23,797 nucleotides of DNA from CAZUAQ01 sp964618455 (GCA_964618455.1 CAZUAQ010000070.1:1-23797), one strand, 5' to 3'; shown: positions 1 through 7,320, counted from the first letter of the stretch. Translations and numbers: made by a program. Notes: generated by a model from the sequence alone, not told the origin.

Positions 1-36
1 ACTCGAATCTCGGCACCTCGCCATGATATTCATCCC

Positions 37-996
37 ATGGACACACCACGCATCATCACCGTCACGCTTAACCCCACATTCGATCGCGTGATCGACGTTC
101 CCGGCCTGAAGATCGGCGCACATGCCAAGGGGCGACTGCGCTCACGCCTGGTGGCGGGCAAAGCGATCAATGTCTCGAAGGCACTGTCGCTGCTCGGGCG
201 AGGGAGCGTGGCGGCGGGTTGGGTCGGCCGGGAAGACCTGTCGGAGTTCGAGTCCGCCATGAGCCGGATCGGCGTCGAGACCGCCTTCACACCGATCGCC
301 GGTCACTCGCGCGAAAATATCACGCTGATCGATCCCCAGAGTGGCGGCGAAACGCACATCCGTGATGCCGGCCCCAGCGTGGACGATGAGGACCTCCGTC
401 GCCTGGAGTCGACCCTCCTGTCGCTCGCGGACGCTTCATCGATCATCGTGTTCACGGGATCGGCCTGCTCCGGTTCAGGCGAGCAGGCGTTCGGCCGGAT
501 GATCGGGAAATGCCAGGAGAGTGGCGCGCGGGTGGTGGTCGATGCTTCCGGCCCCCTGCTCCGCGAAGCCGTCCGCCACGAGCTCTGGATGGTCAAGCCC
601 AATGAGGCCGAACTGGCGGAGTGCGTGGTCAGGCCGCTGGAGACCGATCAGGATGTGCTCGCGGCGGCATCCTCGCTACGCGATCGCATCGCTCACGTGG
701 TGGTCACATTGGGAAGTCGGGGTGCTCTGGCGGTTGGACCCGATCGTTCCGTTCGAGGTCGCCTGGACGTGCCTCCCGCGTCGATTCGCAGTACGGTCGG
801 ATGTGGCGATGCCTTCCTGGCGGGTTACCTCCACGGCTGGTGCCGGGGATCCGGAAGGATGGACACGGCGCTGCGGTACGGCCTGGCGGTCGGAGCCTCC
901 TCCGCCCTTTCCGATCAACCCGCCGTTTTCGACCCCGCGGAGTTGGACGTATTCCTGAAGCGCGCCAAGATCGAAGATATGGACGCGAGTCAATAA
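37..996 (+). CDS. PfkB-family sugar (phosphate) kinase, LacC/FruK-like
   Basis: Predicted cytosolic kinase of the 1-phosphofructokinase/tagatose-6-phosphate kinase branch of the ribokinase (PfkB) family, transferring the ATP gamma-phosphate to a sugar phosphate. The 319 residues fit the family length. Visible motifs: TVTLNPTFD near the N-terminus (residues 8-16, typical of 1-PFK-type members), AGKAINVSKAL (40-50, substrate-binding GK-N segment), MVKPNEAEL (185-193), TLGSRGA (224-230, ATP site) and the C-terminal PfkB signature TVGCGDAF (253-260) with the catalytic base Asp258. The usual GAGD anion hole reads GCGD. The start is the first ATG after the window edge in this frame. No clear Shine-Dalgarno is seen in the 36 upstream bases, so a slightly different start or coupling to an earlier gene is possible. 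Its 3' end overlaps convergent nadD by 7 bases. The exact sugar phosphate cannot be told from sequence alone. Confidence 0.88.
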   Translation: MDTPRIITVTLNPTFDRVIDVPGLKIGAHAKGRLRSRLVAGKAINVSKALSLLGRGSVAAGWVGREDLSEFESAMSRIGVETAFTPIAGHSRENITLIDPQSGGETHIRDAGPSVDDEDLRRLESTLLSLADASSIIVFTGSACSGSGEQAFGRMIGKCQESGARVVVDASGPLLREAVRHELWMVKPNEAELAECVVRPLETDQDVLAAASSLRDRIAHVVVTLGSRGALAVGPDRSVRGRLDVPPASIRSTVGCGDAFLAGYLHGWCRGSGRMDTALRYGLAVGASSALSDQPAVFDPAELDVFLKRAKIEDMDASQ

Positions 997-1601
997 AGGC
1001 CCTGCTCATCGACGTAGTCGCGCACGCGTTCGGGGACGAGATAGCGGATGGATCGCCCGTCGGCAATGCGGCGGCGAATCTCCGTCGAGGAGATGTCGAT
1101 GCATGGGGTTTCGAGAATATCCGATTCGAGCTGACGGACTCGCGGCAGCGGCAATCGTTCCATGAGCGAGGTGAGATCCGGTGACTCGAAGCCGGGGCGG
1201 ACCGCCGTGACGAATCGGCACATTCCCACGAGGTCTTCGATTCGATACCACGTGGCCAGTTCCGGCAACGTATCTCCGCCAATCAACCAGAAGAGTTCCA
1301 CGGACGTTCCTGCACGCTGGTGATAGGCCTCCACGGTCAACACGGTGTAGCTCGGACCCTCCCTGCGGATTTCGACGTCATCCACATTGAAGCCCGGTTC
1401 ACCCTCCACTGCCAGCCGGACCATGGCCAGGCGAGCTTCCGCCGGAGCAAGGCGTTCGTCCTGCTTGTGCGGCGGCTTGGCGGACGGAATGAACACGAGC
1501 CGGTCGAGCTCCAGACGCTCGCGTACGCTTCGCGCGATGATCAGATGCCCGTGGTGGATCGGGTTGAAGGTGCCGCCGAAAAGTCCGATGCGTTCACTCA
1601 T
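990..1601 (-). CDS. nadD: nicotinate-nucleotide adenylyltransferase
   Basis: Adenylates nicotinate mononucleotide to deamido-NAD in NAD synthesis (cytosol). The 203 residues match the family. GGTFNPIHHGH (9-19) is the nucleotidyltransferase motif with the HxGH signature. IGGDTLPEL (107-115) is the substrate-contact segment, where the family more often has GAD. ISSTEIRRR (170-178) is the C-terminal ATP-binding motif. The ATG at 1601 overlaps the TGA of the upstream lipoprotein gene as ATGA (1598-1601), so translation is probably coupled. It is the last gene of the minus-strand trpF-lipoprotein-nadD group and ends inside the 3' end of the kinase gene on the other strand. In many genomes nadD sits beside obg, proA or rsfS; none of these is visible here. 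Identification is secure from the two motifs. Confidence 0.95.
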   Translation of the reverse strand: MSERIGLFGGTFNPIHHGHLIIARSVRERLELDRLVFIPSAKPPHKQDERLAPAEARLAMVRLAVEGEPGFNVDDVEIRREGPSYTVLTVEAYHQRAGTSVELFWLIGGDTLPELATWYRIEDLVGMCRFVTAVRPGFESPDLTSLMERLPLPRVRQLESDILETPCIDISSTEIRRRIADGRSIRYLVPERVRDYVDEQGLY

Positions 1602-2575
1602 GGTGCGTTGACGTTTTCAGGATCTGCCGGACGCGTCGTGTATTGTGGCGATAATGCCGGTTGAGTAACAGGCGTCGCCGATGCATCCGCGTAATCCACA
1701 ATCATCCCGCCGATGACGGGCCTCGGGGCGATGCGATCAAAATACACTCCGCCGGTCTTCCATCGCGGCGCGAGTTCGTCCCGACCTGCTATCACGTGTC
1801 CAGACTCTGCTTCTTGTAACACGTACTCATGCCCGGCCGCAAACCAAAGAATGAGAAACCATCCGGACAGGCGATGGACACGGCGCACTTCGCCCATCTC
1901 CGGATGCAGCCACAGGGTACTTGCCCACGTGGCGGAGAGTACCCACGGAAAGCGGATCTCCAGATCCAAACGGACCCGCAGACACTCTTCGAAGGTCCCC
2001 GCCGGTACCGTGATCGTCTCCCGGCCGTCCAGCGCCACGCGCCGCAGCAAGGTTCCCCTGGCGGAAAGTTTGCCCCAGTAATCGTAATAGGCGATGGGCG
2101 ATTCCGCCTCCGAGACTTCCCCCCATGTCAGATCGCGCGGGATGACTTCCAGCGGTTCCTCGAGCTCAAAGTAAATGAACCCCGCGGCCTTCATGGGTGG
2201 AGTGGACAGCACTTCGCGCGAGTCATCTTCCGTCTCAGAGTCCGGCACCTTTCGGAGGTACCGGTAAAGAGGTTCGAACGAAAACGAGAGCAACTCACCC
2301 TCCGTGATCCGATCGGTGGTGATCTCACGCGTATACGCTTTGCTTGAGCAGTCCTCGCTCCAAGGCGTCTTGCATCGCTGATAGATCCAGCGACCTGTTC
2401 GCGTAGCCTTGAGGTAGTCCTCGAGCCGGAAAACCGGATCGTCTGATGGATCCGCAGCTTGAGAGGTCACCGGCATGCAAGGCGGTGGCTGGGGAGTGGC
2501 GCAACCCGCGGCCCCAACCAGGAGCAGAAGCGTGATGGAGGCGGCTATCGTACTGGAAGAGGGGTGACCGGTCAT
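1598..2575 (-). CDS. putative lipoprotein of unknown function
   Basis: A 325-residue protein I do not recognise by name. The chosen ATG (2575) gives a short N-region, a hydrophobic run (residues 9-24) and a lipobox-like AAGC with Cys25 as the lipid-bearing residue. Longer in-frame starts only add an arginine-rich tail that reads into trpF. A proline- and cysteine-rich stretch follows, then a mostly beta-rich body with ETITVPAGTFEECLRV (187-202). A PAGTFExC-type strand is common in bacterial envelope proteins with a lipocalin-like or DUF3108-like barrel, but that is only a resemblance. A hydrophobic patch GWFLILWFAAG (238-248) could be a strand or a membrane contact. The gene begins 7 bases after the trpF stop and ends in an ATGA overlap with nadD, so it is probably cotranscribed with both. 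No strong Shine-Dalgarno is visible. The signal peptide is likely; the function is unknown. Confidence 0.75.
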   Translation of the reverse strand: MTGHPSSSTIAASITLLLLVGAAGCATPQPPPCMPVTSQAADPSDDPVFRLEDYLKATRTGRWIYQRCKTPWSEDCSSKAYTREITTDRITEGELLSFSFEPLYRYLRKVPDSETEDDSREVLSTPPMKAAGFIYFELEEPLEVIPRDLTWGEVSEAESPIAYYDYWGKLSARGTLLRRVALDGRETITVPAGTFEECLRVRLDLEIRFPWVLSATWASTLWLHPEMGEVRRVHRLSGWFLILWFAAGHEYVLQEAESGHVIAGRDELAPRWKTGGVYFDRIAPRPVIGGMIVDYADASATPVTQPALSPQYTTRPADPENVNAP

Positions 2576-2582
2576 GAATGGG

Positions 2583-3278
2583 TCACTGCGGGGACGTCTG
2601 CGGCATGGCTTCGAACGCCCGGCGCGATTCTTGCACGAACGCATGCATTCGTTGTGGATCCTTGTAGCCAGCCTTTCCCTCCACTTCCACGCCCGAAGAG
2701 ACATCCACCGCCATGGGCTGCACGACACGGATGGCATCGGCGACATTTTCCGGTCTCAGCCCCCCCGCCAGGATGATACCGGGCCACCCGTCGAGTTCTC
2801 CGCCCTCCCGGGCAGCAGCCACCCAGTCCCAATGAAAGGCCTTACCCGTTCCCCCCTCCAGCATTTTATCGTAGGTGTCCAGCACGATACCGTCCGGCGG
2901 CGGACCGCTATCCTCGATCAGGGGCCTGACCTCCCGGGCAAAGTCCTTACCCCGGACAGGAATCACATGAAGCTGACTCATGTTTCGACTGCGAAGCTTC
3001 TCGCGCACATCTTGAGATGTGGCCCCATAAAGCTGGAGATGATTGACCCGATGACCTGCCAGAAAGTCGAGGAGATCCTCGGGCAGCTCTCCGTCATCCG
3101 GCCGCACAAGAGCCACGGAAGTCACCCCCGATGGGATCTCTTCGAGAATGGCCTCCGCTTGTTCGACCGATATCTTCCGCGGTCCGCTCACGAAATTCAG
3201 ACCGATGGCGTCGGCGCCCGCTTCGGCGGCGGCCCGGACATCCCCAGATCGCGTGATTCCACAAATCTTGATTCGCAA
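2583..3278 (-). CDS. trpF: phosphoribosylanthranilate isomerase
   Basis: Catalyses the Amadori rearrangement of N-(5-phosphoribosyl)anthranilate to CdRP in tryptophan synthesis; a cytosolic TIM barrel. KICGIT (4-9) carries the catalytic Cys6. GIVLDTYD (130-137) carries the general acid Asp134. ILAGGLRPENV (169-179) and VDVSSGVE (191-198) form the phosphate-binding loops. The 231 residues are slightly longer than a typical TrpF because of a C-terminal tail. The start is TTG: no ATG or GTG lies in frame upstream, and the KICGIT motif sits right at the N-terminus as in the family. A GAGG stretch lies about 7 bases upstream. A near-consensus promoter is found at 3318-3346. There is no other trp gene in the window, so this is a stand-alone trpF heading an operon with a lipoprotein gene and nadD. 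Confidence 0.95.
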   Translation of the reverse strand: MRIKICGITRSGDVRAAAEAGADAIGLNFVSGPRKISVEQAEAILEEIPSGVTSVALVRPDDGELPEDLLDFLAGHRVNHLQLYGATSQDVREKLRSRNMSQLHVIPVRGKDFAREVRPLIEDSGPPPDGIVLDTYDKMLEGGTGKAFHWDWVAAAREGGELDGWPGIILAGGLRPENVADAIRVVQPMAVDVSSGVEVEGKAGYKDPQRMHAFVQESRRAFEAMPQTSPQ

Positions 3279-3317
3279 GCGTTGGCCTCGCCTTGATCCT
3301 TTTGAGGGAACAGCGAA

Positions 3318-3346
3318 ATTCTAGGAATCCCTCCGTTGATGGTCAA
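3318..3346 (-). promoter_or_regulatory. sigma70-type promoter of the trpF operon
   Basis: Read on the minus strand: TTGACC (-35, 3346-3341), a 17-base spacer, then TAGAAT (-10, 3323-3318). This matches five of six consensus bases at each element with ideal spacing. Transcription would begin near 3311, leaving a leader of about 33 bases before the TTG start of trpF. The -35 boxes of this promoter and the plus-strand promoter at 3363-3390 lie back to back. Confidence 0.7.
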
Positions 3347-3362
3347 CGCATCACACAAAGGG

Positions 3363-3390
3363 TTGACCCCGCCGTGGATATCAATCTAAA
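3363..3390 (+). promoter_or_regulatory. possible promoter of the hydrolase-like lipoprotein gene
   Basis: TTGACC (3363-3368), a 16-base spacer and TCTAAA (3385-3390) form a moderate sigma70-type match (-10 only four of six). The leader would be about 85 bases, ending in AGGA six bases before the ATG at 3481. It is divergent from the trpF promoter. Confidence 0.4.
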
Positions 3391-3480
3391 CTGGAGCTTT
3401 ATCCTGCGAACCTGCTGTTCGGCCAAACAGGTTCGGCAATCGGGTCGGATTCAATACATCCAAGGAAAACAGGACGACCG

Positions 3481-4290
3481 ATGCGAACGCGAACTTTGAT
3501 CTACGCCCTCTTGGGTCTGCTGTCGGCAAGCTGCCTGACCGGATGCGGTGGCGGTGGCGGCGACATCTACAGCAACGCGCGGGACGAATTCGGTCGCATC
3601 TACTACATCGATGGTGCAGGCAACTGGGGCTTCGGTGTCGGTTCCGTGGAACAGGGTTTGCGGCAGGCCGGTTTTCGCGGCAACGTGATCAATTATCGCT
3701 GGTCACCGACGTTCAACCCCGCCCTGGATCAGACGGTGGGACGCCCCGTCGCCCGCTCAAAGGGCAAAGAACTCGGTGAGCAGATCACCGCCTATTTGAA
3801 TCGTTACCCCGATGCCGAAGTGAATCTCATTGCGCTGTCGGCGGGGACGGGTGTGGCCGTCTGGGCGTGCGAGGCGGTGCGGCCGCCCGCCAAGGTTTCC
3901 AGCATCATCCTCCTGGGTTCGAGCCTTTCCTCCAATTACGATATGCGTCGTGCCATGACGAACATCGAGGACGGCGTCTACGTGTATCATTCCCGTCAGG
4001 ACATGATCCTCCAGGGGCCGGTCCGCACGCTCGGAACGATCGACGGCAAAGTCGGTGTCGAACCGGCGGGGATCGTCGGATTGCGTGGTGGCGAGCGCAT
4101 TCACAACACTCCCTGGTCCCCCAAGTACGAGCGGTACGGCTGGACCGGGGCTCATACCGACGCCACCAGCAGCGCTTTCGTACGCCACGTCCTGTCCAAG
4201 CATCTGATGAGTGCCGCCTCCGGCAGTGTTGCCCCGGCAATTTCGTGGAGTGCCGAGACATTCATCCTCGTGGCCGCGGATACTCGATAA
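3481..4290 (+). CDS. lipoprotein with alpha/beta-hydrolase-like fold
   Basis: A 269-residue putative envelope lipoprotein. It has a signal peptide with basic MRTR, a hydrophobic core, and lipobox LTGC with Cys22 lipidated, followed by a glycine linker (23-27). The body looks like a serine alpha/beta hydrolase. NLIALSAGTG (115-124) has the nucleophile elbow G-less variant LSAGTG with Ser120. SRQD (171-174) after a beta strand is a candidate acid, Asp174. GAHTDATSSAF (223-233) offers His225. The order Ser-Asp-His is correct for the fold, but no substrate can be inferred, and an inactive or lipase/cutinase-like role is possible. The ATG at 3481 has AGGA six bases upstream. It is monocistronic or shares weak linkage with the SDR gene 185 bases downstream. 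The intervening region (4291-4475) holds a 6-bp inverted repeat at 4354-4371 without a T-run and no clear terminator. Confidence 0.75.
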   Translation: MRTRTLIYALLGLLSASCLTGCGGGGGDIYSNARDEFGRIYYIDGAGNWGFGVGSVEQGLRQAGFRGNVINYRWSPTFNPALDQTVGRPVARSKGKELGEQITAYLNRYPDAEVNLIALSAGTGVAVWACEAVRPPAKVSSIILLGSSLSSNYDMRRAMTNIEDGVYVYHSRQDMILQGPVRTLGTIDGKVGVEPAGIVGLRGGERIHNTPWSPKYERYGWTGAHTDATSSAFVRHVLSKHLMSAASGSVAPAISWSAETFILVAADTR

Positions 4291-4475
4291 TCCATCACTC
4301 GTCAGCCGCTCCTCCCCGACATCATTTGAATGCCCACGTCCCGCCGACATCCGCGAATCGAAGCGGATTCGTCGAGAGTGGTCGCACTCCATTCTGACGG
4401 CTTACAATTGCGAAACGGATGATGGGTGTCGGAAAGTGATGTCCCCGGTATTGCCAATATGGAAAGGTGAGAGCG

Positions 4476-5477
4476 ATGTCGCAAACGGAAATGGAAGCGG
4501 AGGCGGGAACTCAGGAAGAGCAACAGCATACCCCGGCCACCGGACGCGTGTTCGTGACTGGGGCAAGTGGGTTCGTCGGCCGCTACACAGTCCGGCAGTT
4601 GATTCTGCAGGGTTATGAGCCGGTCTGCGTGGTCCGATCCAAAGATAAGCTGAGTGCCAGGTTGCCTGAAAACCTGCGGGGGCAGGTACACGCCTTCGAG
4701 GGAGAACTGGACGAGCGCGATGTGCTGGATCGCGCGACGGAAAACTGTGTGGCGGCGGTGCATCTCGTCGGCATCATTGAAGAAAATCGACTCACGGGGC
4801 AGACCTTTCCCCGCATACACACTGAATTCACGCGGGCAGTGGTCGCATCCTGCCGCAAGGCGGGAATTCAACGCTACGCGCACATGTCGGCTCTGGGTTC
4901 ACGTCCGGAGGCACCAAGCGTGTACCATCGCACCAAGTGGGAAGCCGAGGAGATCGTCCGCGACAGCGGTCTCGACTGGACCATCTTCCGCCCAAGTATC
5001 ATTCACGGACCGGACGGCGACTTTATGGAGATGATGAAGTATTTCTCGACGTCGCTGATGCAGCCGGTGATGCCTTATTTTGGCGCGGGGGAGAATCAAC
5101 TCCAGCCCGTTGACGTCCGGGATGTGGCCACCTGTTTCGCAAAGTGCCTGAGCATGCCGGAAACGATAGGTCAGATCTACGATATGGGCGGCCCGGAGCG
5201 CTTCACCTGGAAAGCGCTCTACGACGTCTGCTCACTGTCGATCACCGGTCGGAAGCGTGTGAAGGTATCCGTCCCCGTACCTGTGGCCAAGTTCCTGGCC
5301 AAGGCGGTGATGCCGGTCGCGCCGTCGATCCTCGTACCGTACAAATTCAATGAGGGCCAGGTACTCATGAGCCAGGAGGACAGCATCTGTGAGACAGGGC
5401 CGGTCGAGAAGACCTTCGGCATCCAACTGCGCGACTTCCGAGAAGAGTTGAATAACTACGCCGAGCGGATCGAATAG
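4476..5477 (+). CDS. NAD(P)-binding SDR-family protein, NDUFA9/epimerase-like
   Basis: A 333-residue extended/atypical short-chain dehydrogenase of the NAD-dependent epimerase group, closest in pattern to the complex I NDUFA9-like or NmrA-like single-domain proteins. VFVTGASGFVGRYTVRQL (25-42) is the Rossmann nucleotide-binding loop TGxxGxxG. VHLVGI (96-101) is the beta-4 segment. YHRTK (150-154) supplies the YxxxK pair, with Ser138 in HMSALGS as the third residue. FRPSIIHGPDG (171-181) is the conserved post-catalytic loop. The C-terminal 100 residues include a hydrophobic PVPVAKFLAKAVMPVAPSILVPY region that may be membrane-associated. ATG 4476 is preferred over the in-frame GTG at 4467 because AAAGG lies 8 bases before the ATG. 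The first 22 residues are acidic and probably disordered. Substrate is unknown. The 3' end is 22 bases from the convergent protease gene. Confidence 0.85.
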   Translation: MSQTEMEAEAGTQEEQQHTPATGRVFVTGASGFVGRYTVRQLILQGYEPVCVVRSKDKLSARLPENLRGQVHAFEGELDERDVLDRATENCVAAVHLVGIIEENRLTGQTFPRIHTEFTRAVVASCRKAGIQRYAHMSALGSRPEAPSVYHRTKWEAEEIVRDSGLDWTIFRPSIIHGPDGDFMEMMKYFSTSLMQPVMPYFGAGENQLQPVDVRDVATCFAKCLSMPETIGQIYDMGGPERFTWKALYDVCSLSITGRKRVKVSVPVPVAKFLAKAVMPVAPSILVPYKFNEGQVLMSQEDSICETGPVEKTFGIQLRDFREELNNYAERIE

Positions 5478-5499
5478 CGCTTTCCCGCGTGCTTTTCGA

Positions 5500-6381
5500 T
5501 CAGAATCTACCCAACGAAGTGACCAGGGCAATCGTATTGTAGAGTCCGTGGATCACGATGGCGGGAATCAGCGAAACCATTCCCCTGTGGAAACGGGGTG
5601 GACGCTTCTCGCGGATTGTCGTGGTCCAGACTTCCGCCAGGGTTCGCACAGCAACGGCGGTGCACCCGACATGCAGGATTACACAGACCGTCCAGCGATA
5701 CGCGATGAGACTGATCGAGGGGTTGGGAATGTAGATGGTCAGGTAGATCAGATTCTCGATGGCGGAGAAGAGGAACGCCGTACCCAGCGCCGCCACGTAA
5801 AGCTGCTCGATTCTCTGGAAGAGGTAGGGGCGCGTCTCGATCACCAGCCAGGCAAGAGCGATCTTGAGCACCTCTTCCACGGTCGGACCGATAATGGCCA
5901 CCTGAAAGAGGCCCGCCCCGCCGACGCTCCCCCGCGTCCAGCCGTCGATCATCGCCCCCACGATAGCGAACGGGCCGCCCACGAGCAGCAAACCCAGGGC
6001 AACGAACCATCCCGTGGATGGATGAATGCCCGTCAATTTCGAATTCAACCACGACTGGTAGCCACTCACGTCTTTGGGGCTGGGACGATACAGGTCAATT
6101 TTGCCGCATTCCGGGCAGGGCCGCCCCACCGTCAGTCCGCGCAGATTGTACCCGCAGTGGCTGCAGCTCCAGTCCTGATCGATGATTTCGGACTCCCGAC
6201 CGGGAAGAATATCCGGCTCATCCCAGACGCTCTGTCCTGATGCGAGAAAGTGATCCCGCTCCGATTGGCGAGACTGTTCGATGATCCGGGCTGCTTTTTC
6301 TTCCGTGGGATCCGGGTGCGCCGCCTTCCCGTGCAGGTGGGGTTCGTGATGGATCGATGGGTCATGATCGGATTTCGCCAT
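5500..6381 (-). CDS. zinc-ribbon + PrsW-type intramembrane protease
   Basis: A 293-residue predicted membrane protein. The acidic, His-rich N-terminus is followed by a zinc ribbon with Cys73, Cys76, Cys89 and Cys92 (CSHCGYNL...CPECG). The C-terminal half has several hydrophobic segments (about 124-147, 160-183, 197-217, 228-250, 267-290). It carries the PrsW/glutamic intramembrane-protease pattern: TVEEVLK (167-173, Glu169-Glu170-x-x-Lys173), FSAIENLIY (205-213, Glu209), His237 and IHGLYNT (277-283, His279). Known PrsW proteins cleave anti-sigma factors in membranes; the substrate here is unknown. ATG 6381 is chosen. An in-frame TTG at 6390 would add three residues. The gene lies 44 bases downstream of a YbjQ-family gene in the same direction and is probably the last gene of that operon. 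The cytosolic zinc ribbon is an added domain compared with classical PrsW. Confidence 0.82.
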   Translation of the reverse strand: MAKSDHDPSIHHEPHLHGKAAHPDPTEEKAARIIEQSRQSERDHFLASGQSVWDEPDILPGRESEIIDQDWSCSHCGYNLRGLTVGRPCPECGKIDLYRPSPKDVSGYQSWLNSKLTGIHPSTGWFVALGLLLVGGPFAIVGAMIDGWTRGSVGGAGLFQVAIIGPTVEEVLKIALAWLVIETRPYLFQRIEQLYVAALGTAFLFSAIENLIYLTIYIPNPSISLIAYRWTVCVILHVGCTAVAVRTLAEVWTTTIREKRPPRFHRGMVSLIPAIVIHGLYNTIALVTSLGRF

Positions 6382-6425
6382 CAATTCCAACCCCGCGGCG
6401 ACTTTTCATCGTCCCATGCCGTCAA

Positions 6426-6902
6426 TCAGGCAGGTCCCGACGTCGCACGAATGACCGCCGTGCCGAAGGCGAAGACCTCCACGCTTACGGCGGGGTTACG
6501 GCGTGAAGAACTGCTGATGTTCGACGTCTGGTAGCGCACGTTCCACACCTCGGTTGCCCCCATCTGCCTCGCGGCTTCGAGCATACGCAGACAGGCTTCG
6601 CGACGAGCACGCTCGATGAGACGTTCGTAGGCGTAGACCTCGCCCCCGATGATACTTCTCAGTGTGGCCGCGAACGACTTGAAGAAGTCCGTGGCCATCA
6701 CCGCCTCTCCCGTGACCAGGAAGGAGCCACGAGCTGTTTCCGGATGCGCGACACGTTTGCAGTTGGAAACGACGATAGCGGTCATGCCCGCTTCACGCTC
6801 CCTGATACTCTTGAAATGTGCGTGTTCGCGGAACCGGCCGACCAGAAAACCAAGAACGATCAGGAAGCCGAATACAAAGAGGTTGATGATGAGATCAGCC
6901 AT
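6426..6902 (-). CDS. YbjQ-family protein with N-terminal membrane anchor
   Basis: A 158-residue protein. Residues about 4-23 (IINLFVFGFLIVLGFLVG) form one transmembrane helix. The remainder is a YbjQ-like domain (DUF74, 'heavy-metal-binding' in databases, biochemical role unproven): an MTAIVVSNCKRV strand, FFKSFAATLRSIIGGEVYAYERLIERARREA (the conserved GGE-Y-L-x-ARxxA segment), MGATEVWNVRYQTS and a VEVFAFGTAV terminal strand. ATG 6902 is preferred over GTG 6908 because GGAGGT lies 8 bases before it. It overlaps the stop of the upstream YbjQ paralogue by 8 bases, so translation is coupled. The serine-rich SSSSRR insertion before the last strand is not in its neighbour. It probably works as a membrane-bound partner of that soluble paralogue, perhaps as a mixed oligomer; this is inference. 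Confidence 0.85.
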   Translation of the reverse strand: MADLIINLFVFGFLIVLGFLVGRFREHAHFKSIREREAGMTAIVVSNCKRVAHPETARGSFLVTGEAVMATDFFKSFAATLRSIIGGEVYAYERLIERARREACLRMLEAARQMGATEVWNVRYQTSNISSSSRRNPAVSVEVFAFGTAVIRATSGPA

Positions 6903-7224
6903 GCGCACCGACCTCCACTACGACGGCGGTGCCGTATGCATAGAGTTCCGCCGCCCCCTGCGTCACGGCGCTGGTCGTGAAGCGGACATTGACGACGGCA
7001 TTGGCCCCGAGCTGTTGGGCCTGGCTCATCATGCGTTCCATGGCCTGGCGTCGAGCCTCCGTGAGCAATTCGGTGTACCCCTTCAGCTCGCCGCCGACGA
7101 GGTTTTTCAGACCGGCCATGAAGTCGCGCCCGGCGTGCTTGGCGCGGATGGTGTTGCCCTGGACAAGGCCTTTGACTTCGAGAATGCGATAGCCCGGAAT
7201 CGTTTCGGTATTGACGAGTATCAT
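6895..7224 (-). CDS. YbjQ-family (DUF74) protein
   Basis: A 109-residue soluble protein matching the usual YbjQ length. Seen in order: TIPGYRILEVKGLVQGN (beta start), GLKNLVGGELKGYTELLTEARRQAMERM (the conserved GGELxxYTxxLxxAR segment), LGANAVVNVRFTTS, and ELYAYGTAV as the final strand. The family forms pentameric rings; its function is not settled. ATG 7224 has AAGGGGA about 6 bases upstream. It is first in the minus-strand operon with the membrane-anchored paralogue and the PrsW-like protease, behind the promoter at 7260-7289. The ilvC terminator at 7321-7355 insulates it from the gene upstream. Confidence 0.92.
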   Translation of the reverse strand: MILVNTETIPGYRILEVKGLVQGNTIRAKHAGRDFMAGLKNLVGGELKGYTELLTEARRQAMERMMSQAQQLGANAVVNVRFTTSAVTQGAAELYAYGTAVVVEVGAHG

Positions 7225-7259
7225 GACGTTCCCCTTGATTCATGACAACCAGCCACGTG

Positions 7260-7289
7260 ATTATGCTGTAGCCCATGGCAGAGTGTCAA
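7260..7289 (-). promoter_or_regulatory. strong sigma70-type promoter of the YbjQ-YbjQ-PrsW operon
   Basis: Minus strand: TTGACA (-35, 7289-7284, perfect), an 18-base spacer and CATAAT (-10, 7265-7260, five of six). Transcription would begin near 7253, giving a leader of about 29 bases that contains AAGGGGA before the ATG at 7224. Confidence 0.82.
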
Positions 7290-7320
7290 TACGCCCTTCA
7301 TCGTGAGGCTGAAGAGCGCC

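Noticed and set aside
4354..4371. 6-bp inverted repeat CGAATC/GATTCG between the hydrolase and SDR genes
   Set aside because: It is short, has no following T-run, and lies too far from the upstream stop to be a convincing terminator.
4403..4408. TACAAT -10-like box upstream of the SDR gene
   Set aside because: No acceptable -35 box at 16-18 bases; left out as a promoter.
5548..6240. Long plus-strand open frame (230 codons) opposite the PrsW-type gene
   Set aside because: It is the complement of a gene with clear zinc-ribbon and protease motifs; its own translation is low-complexity and without motifs.
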